Below are positions 5,839 to 14,252 of a stretch of DNA of 64,000 nt, one piece after another. Below the pieces are notes generated by a model, which made no database searches, had not been told where the DNA came from, and worked only from the letters and a program-made list of their open reading frames with translations. This stretch comes from Rufibacter psychrotolerans. Its GTDB lineage: Bacteria; Bacteroidota; Bacteroidia; Cytophagales; Hymenobacteraceae. The position numbers were made by a program, and so were the translations under genes. Each line of letters begins with the position of its first letter. The stretch's first letter is position 1. The DNA lies in the NCBI RefSeq assembly GCF_016924645.1, contig NZ_JAFFJV010000022.1:58204-122203 (forward strand). Direction: 5' to 3'.

Positions 5839-8760
5839 CTATTTGCTGGCTGAGGGTTGGGCCGTTGGGTTTGCCGCAGGCTGCTGCCCCGGCGTTGGGG
5901 TAGCGGTGGCAGGTTGCTCAATCAGTTCTAAGCCGTACTCCTTGCCTTTCACCAGGGTTGGCACGCCTTTCTTCATCCAGACCGGCTCCGGGGCCCCTTT
6001 CAGGTAATGGTCAAAGAACTGCGACATGCGCACCGAAAGGTCTTTGCGGTTCTTGCGTTGCATGAGGTTGTGCGCCTCGCCGTTGTACACCAGCAGCCAC
6101 ACCGGTTTGTTGAGGCGGCGCAGGGCCATGAACATCTCAATGCCCTGGTACCACGGAACGGCTCCGTCATTATCATTAGCCATCATCATGAGCGGGGTTT
6201 CAATCTTGGGCGCGAAGAACAGGGGCGAGTTCTCAATGTACTGCATGGGCTTCTCCCACAGGGTACCGCCAATGCGGCTCTGGGTGCGCTCATACTGGAA
6301 CTGGCGGCTCATGCCACTCTCCCACCTGATTCCGCCGTAGGCGCTGGTCATGTTGGTCACCGGGGCCCCGGCCATGGCGGCCTTGAACATGTTGGTGCGC
6401 GTGACCAGATAGGCCACCTGGTAGCCGCCCCAGCTTTGCCCCTGCAAGGCCATGTTCTTCTCGTCCACGAAGCCCTTGGCCACCAGGCGCTGCACACCCG
6501 GGATAATGCTGTGGTAGGCGCTCTCGCCGGGGTAGCCGTCTTTGTAGACAATGTCGGGCACAAACACCAGGTAGCCCTGGCTCACGAACAACGGAATGTT
6601 GATGGTAGAGGCACTGGGTGCTGGGGTGCGGTAGTTGTGCAGGGTCTCGGCGTTGCGCTCGTAGAAGTAGACCAGCATGGGGTACTTCTTGTTGGGGTCA
6701 AAGTTCTCTGGTTTGAACAGCAGGCCTTCCAGCGGAACCCCGTTGTCTGACTTCCAGTCAACCAGTTCCACGCTGCCCCACAGGTACTCGCTTTGCTGCG
6801 GGTTGGCATTGCTGACCTTCTGCGGCGCGCTAAAGCTGGTGTTGGTCACCCACACGTCTGAGTACTCCTGAAAGCTGGCTTTTCTAAAGGTCAGGCGGTC
6901 GCTGTTTCTGGCTTTGCGCACACTGCTGAAGCTGTACGGCTGCATGAGCACCCTCTGCGGAGCGCCGGCCTTGGTCACATGGTCGGTGTAGAAGCCGGCG
7001 TCTTTGGTTTTCAGGTCAAGGGTGCGCAGCAGCAGTTTTTCTTCCAGGGGCACCACGCGCTGGCTGGGGTCCAGGCTCAGGTAGCGGAACTGCAGGTTGT
7101 TCTGGCGGCCATAGCCATCGGTGAGGTTCACGGCCTGGGCTTTGCCGGTGGGGTCCAGGCGCCAGATGTCGTAACGGTCGTTTACCAGCAGATAGGCATC
7201 ATCTTTGGTCCAGCCGGTGAGGCCGTAATCGTCTGGGAGCATGGGCATGTCGTTCTGCTCATCGTAGAAGGCCACTTTCAGCTTTTTGGTGAGGTTCACT
7301 GGTGTGCTGGCCTTCACGGACATGGCTTTCCAGGAGCTGTCCTGCGGCTCGTACCAGTACAGGAACTTGCCGGCGGGCGAAAGCCGGGGCGTGCCGCGGG
7401 TGTCTTTCACGGCCAGTTTGCGGCTGCCGTCTTTCAGGTTGATGAGCCACGCATCCTGTCTGGAGGGCGAGTCATAGCCTACGCTCATGAGGTAATTGAC
7501 GTTGCTGGTGCCCACCGCCACATCAGCGGTACGGCCCGGGTTCAGGGCCACATCCGGGATTTCGGGCGTAGCCAGCTGCACCATTTTCTTGCCTTTTAAG
7601 TCATAAACGGCCAAAAACGACCGCTTCTGCTCGCGCTCCAGCTGCTTCAGCTGCATGGGCTGGATCAAGGGGTCACGGTAGGTCCACACGTCCAGGCTTA
7701 CTTTCTCCTCGTCCAGCTTGGTGGTGTCTTTCTCGTACTGGGTAGGACGCGGGAACGTGCCGAAGAACAGACGGTCGCCTTTGTCTGAGAAGCCCAGTTG
7801 CGCGTGCTCACTCACCATCCACTTCGCGGGCATGCCTTTGTAAGCGGTATCGGCCACTACTTTGGCTTTGTTGTCTTTGGCGGCCCAGTGCAGCAGCTGG
7901 AAATAGCGCAGGTCTTTGCCCGTACTGTCTTTGCTGGCCACAAACGCCAGTTGCTCGCCGGCCTTGTCTGGTGCCAGATTCTTGTACGTCACGCGGCCAG
8001 TATCTACGGGCATGGCCTTGCGCGAGGCCGTGTTAAAGGCAAACACCCCGGCTTTGTGCAGGGAGTCTTTCTCGGCTTTCACAAAGAACAGCATGTTGCC
8101 TTTCTCGGTGAACAGGAAGTCAGTGACGCGGTCAAACGTGTATTCCTGCCCAGAGGGCAAGTGGCGCACCACCAAGGCAGTTCCCTCATCCTTTTTAGAA
8201 GTGCCGGCGCCTCGGCCCGCGGGTTTACTGGGGGCTGGAGCCGGGGTTTTGGCTTTGGTGGTGTCTTTGGCGGCCTTAGCAGCCAACGGAGCCTCCAGGT
8301 GGTAGGCCACCCATTCACCGTTGCTCTTGGGCAGTTTGTAGGCTTTCACCCGCGCCACGTACTGCGTGGTTCCCTTGCCCAAGTCATGAATGGCCAGGGA
8401 GTCTTTGGGCATTTCCTCGGGCTTCTTCTTTTTAAGTTTAGCCTGCCGCGTGGCGGCAAACGCAGGCTTTACCTGAAAGATGGCGAAGCGGCTGTCGGCG
8501 GTAAAGGCGCTGCGGTAGCCCCTAGGGAAGAGCTGGTTGGTGTTCTTGGTCAGGTCCCGGAGGTGCAGAACGCCGTCGCCCTCCTGCGGGTTTACGGCAT
8601 ACAGCAGGTATTTCCCGTCATGGGAGAGCGAGTCTGCCTCAATGCTCTTCCAGGAGTCGTACACCTCATGGGTCAGGACTTTCTTGGTGGGCGCCTGCGC
8701 CTGCGCCGTCAGCGCGCCGGCCCCTAACAGGAGCCCCACCAGAAGAAATTTTGAGTTCAT
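5839..8760 (-). CDS. S9 family prolyl-oligopeptidase-type serine peptidase, secreted
   Basis: The 973-residue enzyme starts at the ATG at 8760, which gives a clean signal peptide (MNSKFLLVGLLLGAGALTAQAQ). The longer frame to 8835 would put 25 unrelated residues in front of it. The N-terminal two thirds is the beta-propeller-like region with WD-type motifs, and the C-terminal third is the alpha/beta hydrolase. The catalytic triad is readable: Ser776 in GQSWGGYQ, Asp865 in NDGAVPWYQ and His897 in GEAHNLM. Such Bacteroidota S9 peptidases sit in the periplasm or outer surface and cut peptides, often after Pro or Ala. A Lys/Ala/Pro-rich insert occurs near residues 165-190, and a low-complexity Pro/Ala/Thr/Gln tail ends the protein. 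It appears monocistronic. Confidence 0.95.
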   Translation of the reverse strand: MNSKFLLVGLLLGAGALTAQAQAPTKKVLTHEVYDSWKSIEADSLSHDGKYLLYAVNPQEGDGVLHLRDLTKNTNQLFPRGYRSAFTADSRFAIFQVKPAFAATRQAKLKKKKPEEMPKDSLAIHDLGKGTTQYVARVKAYKLPKSNGEWVAYHLEAPLAAKAAKDTTKAKTPAPAPSKPAGRGAGTSKKDEGTALVVRHLPSGQEYTFDRVTDFLFTEKGNMLFFVKAEKDSLHKAGVFAFNTASRKAMPVDTGRVTYKNLAPDKAGEQLAFVASKDSTGKDLRYFQLLHWAAKDNKAKVVADTAYKGMPAKWMVSEHAQLGFSDKGDRLFFGTFPRPTQYEKDTTKLDEEKVSLDVWTYRDPLIQPMQLKQLEREQKRSFLAVYDLKGKKMVQLATPEIPDVALNPGRTADVAVGTSNVNYLMSVGYDSPSRQDAWLINLKDGSRKLAVKDTRGTPRLSPAGKFLYWYEPQDSSWKAMSVKASTPVNLTKKLKVAFYDEQNDMPMLPDDYGLTGWTKDDAYLLVNDRYDIWRLDPTGKAQAVNLTDGYGRQNNLQFRYLSLDPSQRVVPLEEKLLLRTLDLKTKDAGFYTDHVTKAGAPQRVLMQPYSFSSVRKARNSDRLTFRKASFQEYSDVWVTNTSFSAPQKVSNANPQQSEYLWGSVELVDWKSDNGVPLEGLLFKPENFDPNKKYPMLVYFYERNAETLHNYRTPAPSASTINIPLFVSQGYLVFVPDIVYKDGYPGESAYHSIIPGVQRLVAKGFVDEKNMALQGQSWGGYQVAYLVTRTNMFKAAMAGAPVTNMTSAYGGIRWESGMSRQFQYERTQSRIGGTLWEKPMQYIENSPLFFAPKIETPLMMMANDNDGAVPWYQGIEMFMALRRLNKPVWLLVYNGEAHNLMQRKNRKDLSVRMSQFFDHYLKGAPEPVWMKKGVPTLVKGKEYGLELIEQPATATPTPGQQPAANPTAQPSASK

Positions 8761-8940
8761 GGTAGAAATGGAAGTAGGTTGTTTGTAAGAATGTAGCAGT
8801 CTGTAAGGTACAGCTTTTAGCGCAGAGAAATACATTGGCCCCTAAAACAAGGGCTTTTTTCCTGCGGTCAAAAGCCTGTGCAAGAAACCGGACCGAGGCG
8901 GCCAGACTAAGCAGCCCTGGGGTTTGATTGCACCCTAGTT

Positions 8941-9000
8941 CCTGAAAAGAAGGTGTTTTTCAGAAAACAGCCCCAAAACAGAGTTCTGGTTTTAAGCCTT
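8941..9000. repeat. Nested palindrome downstream of recJ
   Basis: TGTTTT..AAAACA (about 8954-8969) sits inside a longer A/T symmetric stretch with GGTTTTAAGCC at its right end. It starts 14 bases beyond the recJ stop codon (9014, minus strand) and belongs to the same palindrome family as the other gene-end copies. Confidence 0.5.
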
Positions 9001-9013
9001 AAATCAATGTTGG

Positions 9014-10726
9014 TTACTGGGCAAACCGGATGTCTTTGACGCGCAGCTGCAGCGTTACGTTGCCCCGGAAAACGTTCTCTTCAATGCAGTAGCACACGTC
9101 AAACGGAATTCCTTTCTGGATGCGCGGGTAGTACTCGGCCATGCCGAACGCGATAGCGTCAAAGGAAACATCGCCATCTTGGGTGAGGCGCAGCTTCAGG
9201 TGCGCATCGCCCACAATCCGGGCCGAACCGGTGTCATACACGCAGGTGCTCATGAACACCGGGGCCATGTTGCCCGGCCCGAACGGCTCCATCTGTTTGA
9301 GGATGTTGAAGAACTTAGGGTTGATCTGGTAGAAGTCCAGCGGCATGTCAATCTCCACCATGGGCACCAGCTGCTCTTCCTGGATGGTGCTGGACACAAT
9401 CTGCTCAAACCGCTCCCTGAACGCAGGCACGTTTTCTATGGGCAGGGTAAGGCCCGCCGCGTACATGTGCCCGCCAAATTGGTCCAGCAGGTCGGCACAG
9501 GCTAAAATTGCTTGGTGCACGTCAAACCCGTGCACCGAGCGGGCCGAGCCGGTGGCCTTGCCGTTAGACTCCGTTAAGATGATGGTGGGCCGGTAGTATT
9601 TCTCAATGCAGCGGGAAGCCACAATGCCCACCACGCCTTTGTGCCAGTTTTCTTTGAACAAGACCGTGGAGCGGGCGCTGCGCAGGAAATCGTCTTCCTC
9701 AATCATCTGCAGGGCCTCCTTGGTGATGCTGGTGTCATGCCCCCGGCGCTCTGAGTTGGAGACATTGATGTTCTTCACCATCTCCGTTGCCTCTTCCTTG
9801 GTTTTGGCCAGCAACATGGCAACCGACCGTTTGGCATCGCCCATGCGGCCGGCGGCGTTGATGCGGGGCGCAAACCCGAAGACAATCTGCGTGATGTCCA
9901 GTTCGCTGCGCAGCTCGGCCAGTTCCTTGAGGGCTTGCAAACCCGGGCGGAGCAGGTCCCCGCTGTTCATGCGCTGCAGCCCGTGGTAGGCCAGAATCCG
10001 GTTTTCGCCCGTGATGGGCACAATGTCGGCGGCGATGCTTACCACCACCAGGTCCAGCAACTGGAAAAGGGGTTCCTCGTCTATGCCCTGCTGCTGACAG
10101 AACGCCTGCATGAACTTGAAACCTACCCCGCAACCCGACAGCTCTTTGTATGGGTACGGGCAATCGGGGCGCTTAGCGTCCAGCACGGCTACGGCCTGGG
10201 GCAACTCGTCATCGGGTAGGTGGTGATCGCAGATGATGAAGTCAATGCCTTTCTGGTTGGCGTACGCAATCTTGTCAATGGATTTCACGCCGCAGTCCAG
10301 GGAGATAATCAGGCTGAAGCCATTCTCCTGGGCCCAGTCAATGCCCTTGAACGAAACGCCGTAGCCTTCGGCGTAGCGGTCTGGGATGTAGTACTCAATG
10401 CGGTCCTGGAAGTAGGGTTGCAGGAAGCTGTACACCAGGGCCACCGAGGTGGTGCCGTCTACGTCATAATCGCCGTAGATGACAATGCGTTCCTGCCGGT
10501 GCAGCGCCTCTACCAGCCGGTTGACGGCCCGGTCCATGTCCTTGAGCAGGAAGGGGTCGTGCAGGTCCTGCAGCGAGGGCCGGAAAAAAGCCTTGGCCTC
10601 GTCAAAGGTACAGATGTCGCGTTGGCACAGAATACCGGCCAAAGGACGGCTAATGTTCAGGCTATCGACAATATTCTGTACTTTTGCGGCGTCCGGCGCT
10701 TCCTTAACTACCCATCGTTTCTGCAT
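9014..10726 (-). CDS. recJ: RecJ, single-stranded-DNA-specific 5'-3' exonuclease
   Basis: The 570-residue product has the DHH/DHHA1 arrangement of RecJ. The metal-binding motifs are GDYDVDG (85-91), DCG (144-146) and DHH (167-169), then a second catalytic segment around INAAGRMG and the C-terminal DHHA1 part with the GGHMYAAGLT nucleic-acid-binding motif. A C-terminal OB-like domain (about 450-570) completes the normal length. RecJ degrades 5'-ended single strands in RecF-pathway recombination and mismatch repair; recF itself is at 27.6 kb. The ATG at 10726 is the natural start, and a TATTTTTG sequence lies about 40 bases upstream as a possible -7 box. It is divergent from the 38-residue ORF at 10855. 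Confidence 0.96.
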   Translation of the reverse strand: MQKRWVVKEAPDAAKVQNIVDSLNISRPLAGILCQRDICTFDEAKAFFRPSLQDLHDPFLLKDMDRAVNRLVEALHRQERIVIYGDYDVDGTTSVALVYSFLQPYFQDRIEYYIPDRYAEGYGVSFKGIDWAQENGFSLIISLDCGVKSIDKIAYANQKGIDFIICDHHLPDDELPQAVAVLDAKRPDCPYPYKELSGCGVGFKFMQAFCQQQGIDEEPLFQLLDLVVVSIAADIVPITGENRILAYHGLQRMNSGDLLRPGLQALKELAELRSELDITQIVFGFAPRINAAGRMGDAKRSVAMLLAKTKEEATEMVKNINVSNSERRGHDTSITKEALQMIEEDDFLRSARSTVLFKENWHKGVVGIVASRCIEKYYRPTIILTESNGKATGSARSVHGFDVHQAILACADLLDQFGGHMYAAGLTLPIENVPAFRERFEQIVSSTIQEEQLVPMVEIDMPLDFYQINPKFFNILKQMEPFGPGNMAPVFMSTCVYDTGSARIVGDAHLKLRLTQDGDVSFDAIAFGMAEYYPRIQKGIPFDVCYCIEENVFRGNVTLQLRVKDIRFAQ

Positions 10727-10763
10727 CGGTTGTTGCTGCGGCTTGGTCTGTGATGTGAGCCTG

Positions 10764-10771
10764 CAAAAATA
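10764..10771 (-). promoter_or_regulatory. Possible Bacteroidota -7 box (TATTTTTG) for recJ
   Basis: The minus strand reads TATTTTTG, matching the Bacteroidota sigma-ABfr consensus TAnnTTTG, 37 bases before the recJ ATG. No TTG at the expected spacing upstream was found, so this is weak. Confidence 0.3.
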
Positions 10772-10854
10772 CGAAATCTGCGCAAAGAACCGGGCACTCC
10801 CACGGGTCTCTTCCGGTAATTAAAAGAACAGTTCTGCTATTTAACCCCGCTGTT

Positions 10855-10971
10855 GTGAAAAGATTAAAAGAGATTTACCGCAAATACAAAGATTATGGCT
10901 TGGTAGACATTCTCATGTATTTGTCTTTTTTCCTGTTCCTGGCCATTCTGTTTATCTTTTTCAGGGATTAG
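10855..10971 (+). CDS. 38-residue single-pass membrane protein ORF
   Basis: A short reading frame from GTG at 10855 to TAG at 10971 encodes a basic N-terminus (KRLKEIYRKYKDYG) followed by one long hydrophobic helix (about residues 17-36, VDILMYLSFFLFLAILFIFF) and the charged end RD. This is a textbook small inner-membrane protein. I recall similar short proteins in related genomes but cannot name a family or function. It is divergent from recJ, with 128 bp between the starts, and a nested palindrome begins on its stop codon (10971-11010), as at the ends of proven genes. No ribosome binding site is visible, which is normal for this phylum. Confidence 0.55.
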   Translation: MKRLKEIYRKYKDYGLVDILMYLSFFLFLAILFIFFRD

Positions 10972-11010
10972 CGTTTTAGGGCTGTTTTGGGTAAAGTGGG
11001 GCTAAAACGC
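10971..11010. repeat. Nested palindrome at the end of the 38-residue ORF
   Basis: GCGTTTTAG (10971-10979) is mirrored by CTAAAACGC (11002-11010), enclosing GGCTGTTTTGGGTAAAGTGGGG. It begins on the last base of the stop codon and is a likely terminator-type member of the family. Confidence 0.6.
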
Positions 11011-11206
11011 ATTTATGGTTTTGCCTACGCGATGGATTGCTGTGGGTAGTGGGCACTGGCAACTGCTGTGGCGTTGTAGGTTGTTCTTTGCTGGCGTAGC
11101 GGTGGATCGCTGATATCCAAGTAGTTGATTTATGATTTGGCTGATGCGGGCGGGGTTCCGTTTGTCTATGGATTTATGGGCTACTTTTTCCATAGTTTCT
11201 GATAAG

Positions 11207-11335
11207 CGCTCACGGCCGCGGGGCCCCGTCTTTGCCCCTCGCACTGCCCTTGCGGCCCACCCTTGCAGTCTGTGCTCAGCTTCTGCTCTTCAGGGGCCAC
11301 AAGCGAGGCGCTCGAGCCAAAGACTGGAATCGGGA
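11207..11335 (-). repeat. Core dispersed repeat, copy 1
   Basis: About 125-130 bp that is nearly identical (by eye fewer than ten differences) to the plus-strand sequence at 36364-36498, and closely similar to 38354-38480. Shared landmarks are the CTCGAGCCAAAGACTGGAAT end and the GCGCTCACGGCCGCGGGGCC end. Identity falls off sharply outside the core. Confidence 0.85.
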
Positions 11336-11397
11336 TCTTTCAGCTGGTGCGTTGCATAGCAGCGGTATCGCTAATCATTGTGCTAGAACTTTTCTTT

Positions 11398-11475
11398 CTA
11401 TGGCACGGATTTACTTCCGTGACTAACATGCTCCTGTAGAAAGCAGCAAGGCACGGAAGTAAATCCGCGCCATAG
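11398..11475. repeat. 78-bp terminal-inverted-repeat element, copy 1
   Basis: 24-bp arms CTATGGCACGGATTTACTTC.. (11398-11421) and ..GAAGTAAATCCGCGCCATAG (11452-11475) differ at one position. The 30-bp centre (CTAACATGCTCCTGTAGAAA..) is related to that of the copy at 36157-36233. The shape is MITE- or REPIN-like, without coding capacity. Confidence 0.8.
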
Positions 11476-11502
11476 ATAATCTTCTAACTAAATATTTTCC
11501 TT

Positions 11503-11525
11503 GGTTCAAGTCTGTGACTTGGACC
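11503..11525. repeat. 23-bp palindrome, copy 1
   Basis: Positions 11503-11525 read GGTTCAAGTC-TGT-GACTTGGACC in effect: a near-perfect hairpin with a 3-base loop. The reverse complement is found at 36042-36064, in the same relative place in the other composite block. Confidence 0.7.
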
Positions 11526-11694
11526 TACCATGGCCGGCAGTTTGTAACTGCCGTGTGGCCGGCACAATGGCTTTGCGGTGCCAATACAAATGATATTCCC
11601 TTTTTTGTCCTGATTAGCTTTTATAATGGCCCTTCTGATTTCCTGAGTTCTTGCTCCTAAGCCAAAAAGAAACTCTTATCTTGAGTAAGACCTG

Positions 11695-12138
11695 ATGACG
11701 CGTATGGCTGTTACTATATTTCCTTCTTCCAAAGGCTGGGTGAGTGCCCTGGCCATTTGGGGTACTATCGTTTTGGTGGTGGGGATTCTGATGGTGGAGG
11801 TGCAAGGCCCTATGCCGCTCCTGGGCAAGCTGGGCTTGGGGCTGTTCACCTTTTTGGTGTGTGGGCTGTTGGCTTGGATCTGGTTTGCTACCTTTTACCG
11901 CATTGCGGAAGGAGTGCTTTATTTCAGGAGCGGACCCATTCACGGGAGCATTCCCATTCAACAGATAAAAGCCGTGAAGCTGAACCATCACCTGTGGTCT
12001 GGCATAAGGCCGGCGCTGGATTTGCGCGGCATGGTTATCCAATACAACAAATGGGATGAGATTTACCTCTCGCCAGCCGACAAAGAGCCCTTCCTGGAAG
12101 CACTTCGGCAGGTAAATCCTGCCATTGTGGTGGAATAA
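11695..12138 (+). CDS. PH-domain (YdbT/PF06713-like) membrane protein
   Basis: The 147-residue protein has two predicted membrane helices close together (about 18-38, VSALAIWGTIVLVVGILMVE, and 48-72, LGLGLFTFLVCGLLAWIWF), then a C-terminal beta-rich domain ending in KWDEIYLSPADKEPFLEAL (about 118-137). That C-terminal pattern is typical of the bacterial PH-like domain PF06713 (DUF1200). Such proteins sit in the inner membrane with the PH domain on the cytoplasmic side, and no molecular function is known. The ATG at 11695 (MTRMAV) is used; an internal ATG at 11704 is equally possible. It stands alone between the repeat block and the convergent TPR gene, sharing the terminator at 12164-12215. 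Confidence 0.82.
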   Translation: MTRMAVTIFPSSKGWVSALAIWGTIVLVVGILMVEVQGPMPLLGKLGLGLFTFLVCGLLAWIWFATFYRIAEGVLYFRSGPIHGSIPIQQIKAVKLNHHLWSGIRPALDLRGMVIQYNKWDEIYLSPADKEPFLEALRQVNPAIVVE

Positions 12139-12163
12139 GCTCAACTTTACCCTGCACCTGAAC

Positions 12164-12215
12164 AAGCTGCTGTTTCAGGACTGTTTCTCTTAAAACGGCC
12201 CCAAAACAGCAGCTT
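12164..12215. terminator. Bidirectional nested hairpin between convergent genes
   Basis: Outer arms AAGCTGCTGTTT (12164-12175) and AAACAGCAGCTT (12204-12215) are perfectly complementary over 12 bp. Inside lies the family core TGTTTCTCTTAAAACGGCCCC. It separates the PH-domain gene (stop 12138) from the convergent TPR gene (stop 12227), as expected for a shared terminator. Confidence 0.7.
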
Positions 12216-12226
12216 ACCCGAATGGG

Positions 12227-14050
12227 TTACACCTTGTCCCCGCGTAGTTTGCGGAGCCTTTTCCGGGCTTCGGCCACGAACACGCTGCCGGGGTGCTTCA
12301 CCAGCAGTTGGTTGAACAACTCCTGCGCCTTGACGGGCTGGCTTAGGTTTTCCTCGTTCAGCTTGGCCAAGAGGAACAGCGCATCGTCTGAGAGGATGTC
12401 GTACTTGGGGTTGTCAATGATCAGCTGCAAATTCTGGGCGGCCTCGGTGAACTGGCCCATCTGCTGGAGCAGTTCGGCTTTCTGGAAATAGATTTCGTCG
12501 GTGAGGCTGTGCCCGGGATATTTGGTCAGCAGCTTGTCCAAGGCTGCCAGGGCCTCGGGGTATTTGTGCTGGAACACCAGGAAATCAATGGCCGCGTACT
12601 CCTTGAGCGCCGCCGCCGAGGTATCCAGGCCGGTGTTGTCAATGATGAGCAGGCTCAGGTCCAGGGCATCGTTGGCGATCTCGCGGCTGGTGGCCAGCTT
12701 CAGGATATCCAGGTGGCTTTGGGCCAACACGAAATCGCCTTTGTAGTAGCTGAGGCGCGCGTTGCGCAGTTTGGCCTCATAGCCCAGCGGCTGTTCTTTG
12801 TGCGATTTCTCTACCTGGCTATACAGCAGGGTGCTTTCCCAGGGCTCGCCGCGCAGCAGGTACACATCGGCCAGCACCAGTTTGGCCTCTGCCACTACGT
12901 TGGGCCGCGCCCGAGGCATGTCAATCACTTCCTGCAGGTTCTTGATGGCCGCTTCCTGGGCATCCAGGTAAAAGGCCTGCAGCTCGCCCAGTTCTTTGAT
13001 CACTTCGGCGGTACGGTCGTGGCGGCCCAGTTCCTGCAGGAGGTTCTCGTACTCCTGCGCCAGCAGCTTGATCTTCTCCCGGTCAATGGGGAACGTGTTT
13101 TTCACCTGCTCTTCCCGGGCCTGAATGATGCGCTGCCGGGCGATGGGGTACAACTCGCCCGTGCGGTACTGCTGCATGATGTAGGTGTAGCCCTCAATGG
13201 CGGTGGCGTAGTCTTTGTTGCGCAGGCTGATGTCGGCCAGGGAAAGCACCCGCCCGCCCCCGCCCTGGGTGCGGCGGTCCAGCGCCCGGGTTTGCAGCAG
13301 GGCCGGGCCAAAGTCTTTGCGCTGCAGCAAGGTCCAGATGAGGAGTTCCTGCACGGGGGTGGCGTCTGGCTCTACCTGTACGGCGGTCATGAGGCGCTGC
13401 TCCAGCAGGGCCAGGGATTCATCGTCGCGCAGGGCGTTCTGCAGCATATTCTGGGCGTACGTCAGCGGTACGGCGTCATTCTTCACTTGCCGCAGCACCT
13501 CCTCCACCAGCTTGTCTGTCTTGCGCTGGTAAGCATACAGTTGTAAGAGTTGGGCAGCAAAGGTTTTCTCGGTGCCGCTCAGTTGGCGGGCCCGCAGGTA
13601 CACCTGCTCGGCGTAGTCCAGCATATCGGCTTGCTGGAAGGCACTGGCCACTCCGTACACGTTCTCTGGCGTGGTTGCCTGCACCACCTGCGCCCACTCC
13701 TTTTCAGCGGCAGCGGTATTGCCGGCGGCTTGCAGCACCCGGCCCTCATCCACCGCATAGGCGGGTACGCCCGGGTATTTCTTCTGGGCCCGTTTTACCA
13801 GCTTCTCGGCTTCTTTGTAGTTGCGCAGGGCCAACAGGGTCTTCAGGTAGTCTGGGTACACCAGCCCGAACTGAACGTCATGCTCAATGAGTTTGCTGTA
13901 CAGCGCTTCGGCTTTGGCATAGTCGTTCTGCCGCAGGTATTCCCTGGCCAAAGCCATCTGCTCGGCGGTTCCCTGGGCCTGACTTTCCGGTACCCCCAGG
14001 GCCAGGCTCCCCACGGCCAGCAGCCAAATTAACAATAACCTCTTCTTCAT
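12227..14050 (-). CDS. Periplasmic tetratricopeptide repeat protein
   Basis: The 607-residue product has a signal peptide (MKKRLLLIWLLAVGSLALGV..SQAQ, cleavage near residue 26) and then almost only alpha-helical repeats with TPR spacing, for example LAREYLRQNDYAKAEALYSK (34-53) and the C-terminal YFQKAELLQQMGQFTEAAQN and LLAKLNEENLSQPVKAQELF. TPR arrays are protein-binding scaffolds. In Bacteroidota, secreted TPR proteins of this size occur in envelope assembly or gliding/type IX secretion complexes, but nothing here ties it to one. The gene is co-oriented with and downstream of the PpiD-like foldase, with hairpins in between, so it is likely a separate unit. The family call is sure; the partner is unknown. 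Confidence 0.88.
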   Translation of the reverse strand: MKKRLLLIWLLAVGSLALGVPESQAQGTAEQMALAREYLRQNDYAKAEALYSKLIEHDVQFGLVYPDYLKTLLALRNYKEAEKLVKRAQKKYPGVPAYAVDEGRVLQAAGNTAAAEKEWAQVVQATTPENVYGVASAFQQADMLDYAEQVYLRARQLSGTEKTFAAQLLQLYAYQRKTDKLVEEVLRQVKNDAVPLTYAQNMLQNALRDDESLALLEQRLMTAVQVEPDATPVQELLIWTLLQRKDFGPALLQTRALDRRTQGGGGRVLSLADISLRNKDYATAIEGYTYIMQQYRTGELYPIARQRIIQAREEQVKNTFPIDREKIKLLAQEYENLLQELGRHDRTAEVIKELGELQAFYLDAQEAAIKNLQEVIDMPRARPNVVAEAKLVLADVYLLRGEPWESTLLYSQVEKSHKEQPLGYEAKLRNARLSYYKGDFVLAQSHLDILKLATSREIANDALDLSLLIIDNTGLDTSAAALKEYAAIDFLVFQHKYPEALAALDKLLTKYPGHSLTDEIYFQKAELLQQMGQFTEAAQNLQLIIDNPKYDILSDDALFLLAKLNEENLSQPVKAQELFNQLLVKHPGSVFVAEARKRLRKLRGDKV

Positions 14051-14107
14051 GTTGGTCTCTGCTACGCTATTCTCTCTTAACGTATTCTGCCTTTGTTCAA
14101 TATACCA

Positions 14108-14142
14108 TTTTTAGGCTCTTTTTTCTAAAAACAACCTAAAAA
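14108..14142. repeat. Nested palindrome between the PpiD-like and TPR genes
   Basis: TTTTTAGG (14108-14115) pairs with CCTAAAAA (14135-14142) around an inner TTTTTT.CT.AAAAA. It is another copy of the family, here upstream of the TPR start and downstream of the foldase terminator. Confidence 0.55.
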
Positions 14143-14198
14143 CGCTTGACCGCTGGTGCCCAGGCTTTCAGCACCTTTTTAGCAAACTGGCTTATAAA

Positions 14199-14232
14199 CA
14201 GAAGAGCCGCGCTGGTGGGCGCGGCTCTTCTG
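14199..14232 (-). terminator. GC-rich hairpin after the PpiD-like gene
   Basis: CAGAAGAGCCGCGC (14199-14212) and GCGCGGCTCTTCTG (14219-14232) form a perfect 14-bp stem with a 6-base loop, 21 bases after the stop codon on the minus strand. The following U-tract is short (TTTA), so termination strength is uncertain. Confidence 0.65.
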
Positions 14233-14252
14233 ATGCTTAGGACTAGGTTAGA

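Larger units (their letters stand above)
11011..11600. repeat. Composite intergenic repeat block, copy A (inverted relative to the 36-kb copy)
   Basis: The gap from 10972 to 11694 has no convincing gene. Reading left to right it holds a segment with TTTGCTGGCGTAGCGG (about 11088-11103), the core repeat in minus orientation (about 11207-11335, extending weakly to 11375), the 78-bp inverted repeat (11398-11475), the palindrome at 11503-11525 and the palindrome CGGCAGTTTGTAACTGCCG (about 11535-11553). The same modules occur in exactly reversed order and orientation at about 36010-36560. An 80-codon frame on the minus strand (11002-11244) lies in the block and is considered spurious. Confidence 0.75.

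Noticed and set aside
11002..11244. 80-codon frame inside repeat block A
   Set aside because: The matching frame is broken in the other two copies by a one-base length difference, so a conserved protein is unlikely.
12509..13546. 345-codon frame on the plus strand
   Set aside because: Antisense to the TPR protein; translation is Gln/Gly/Val-rich with no fold signature.
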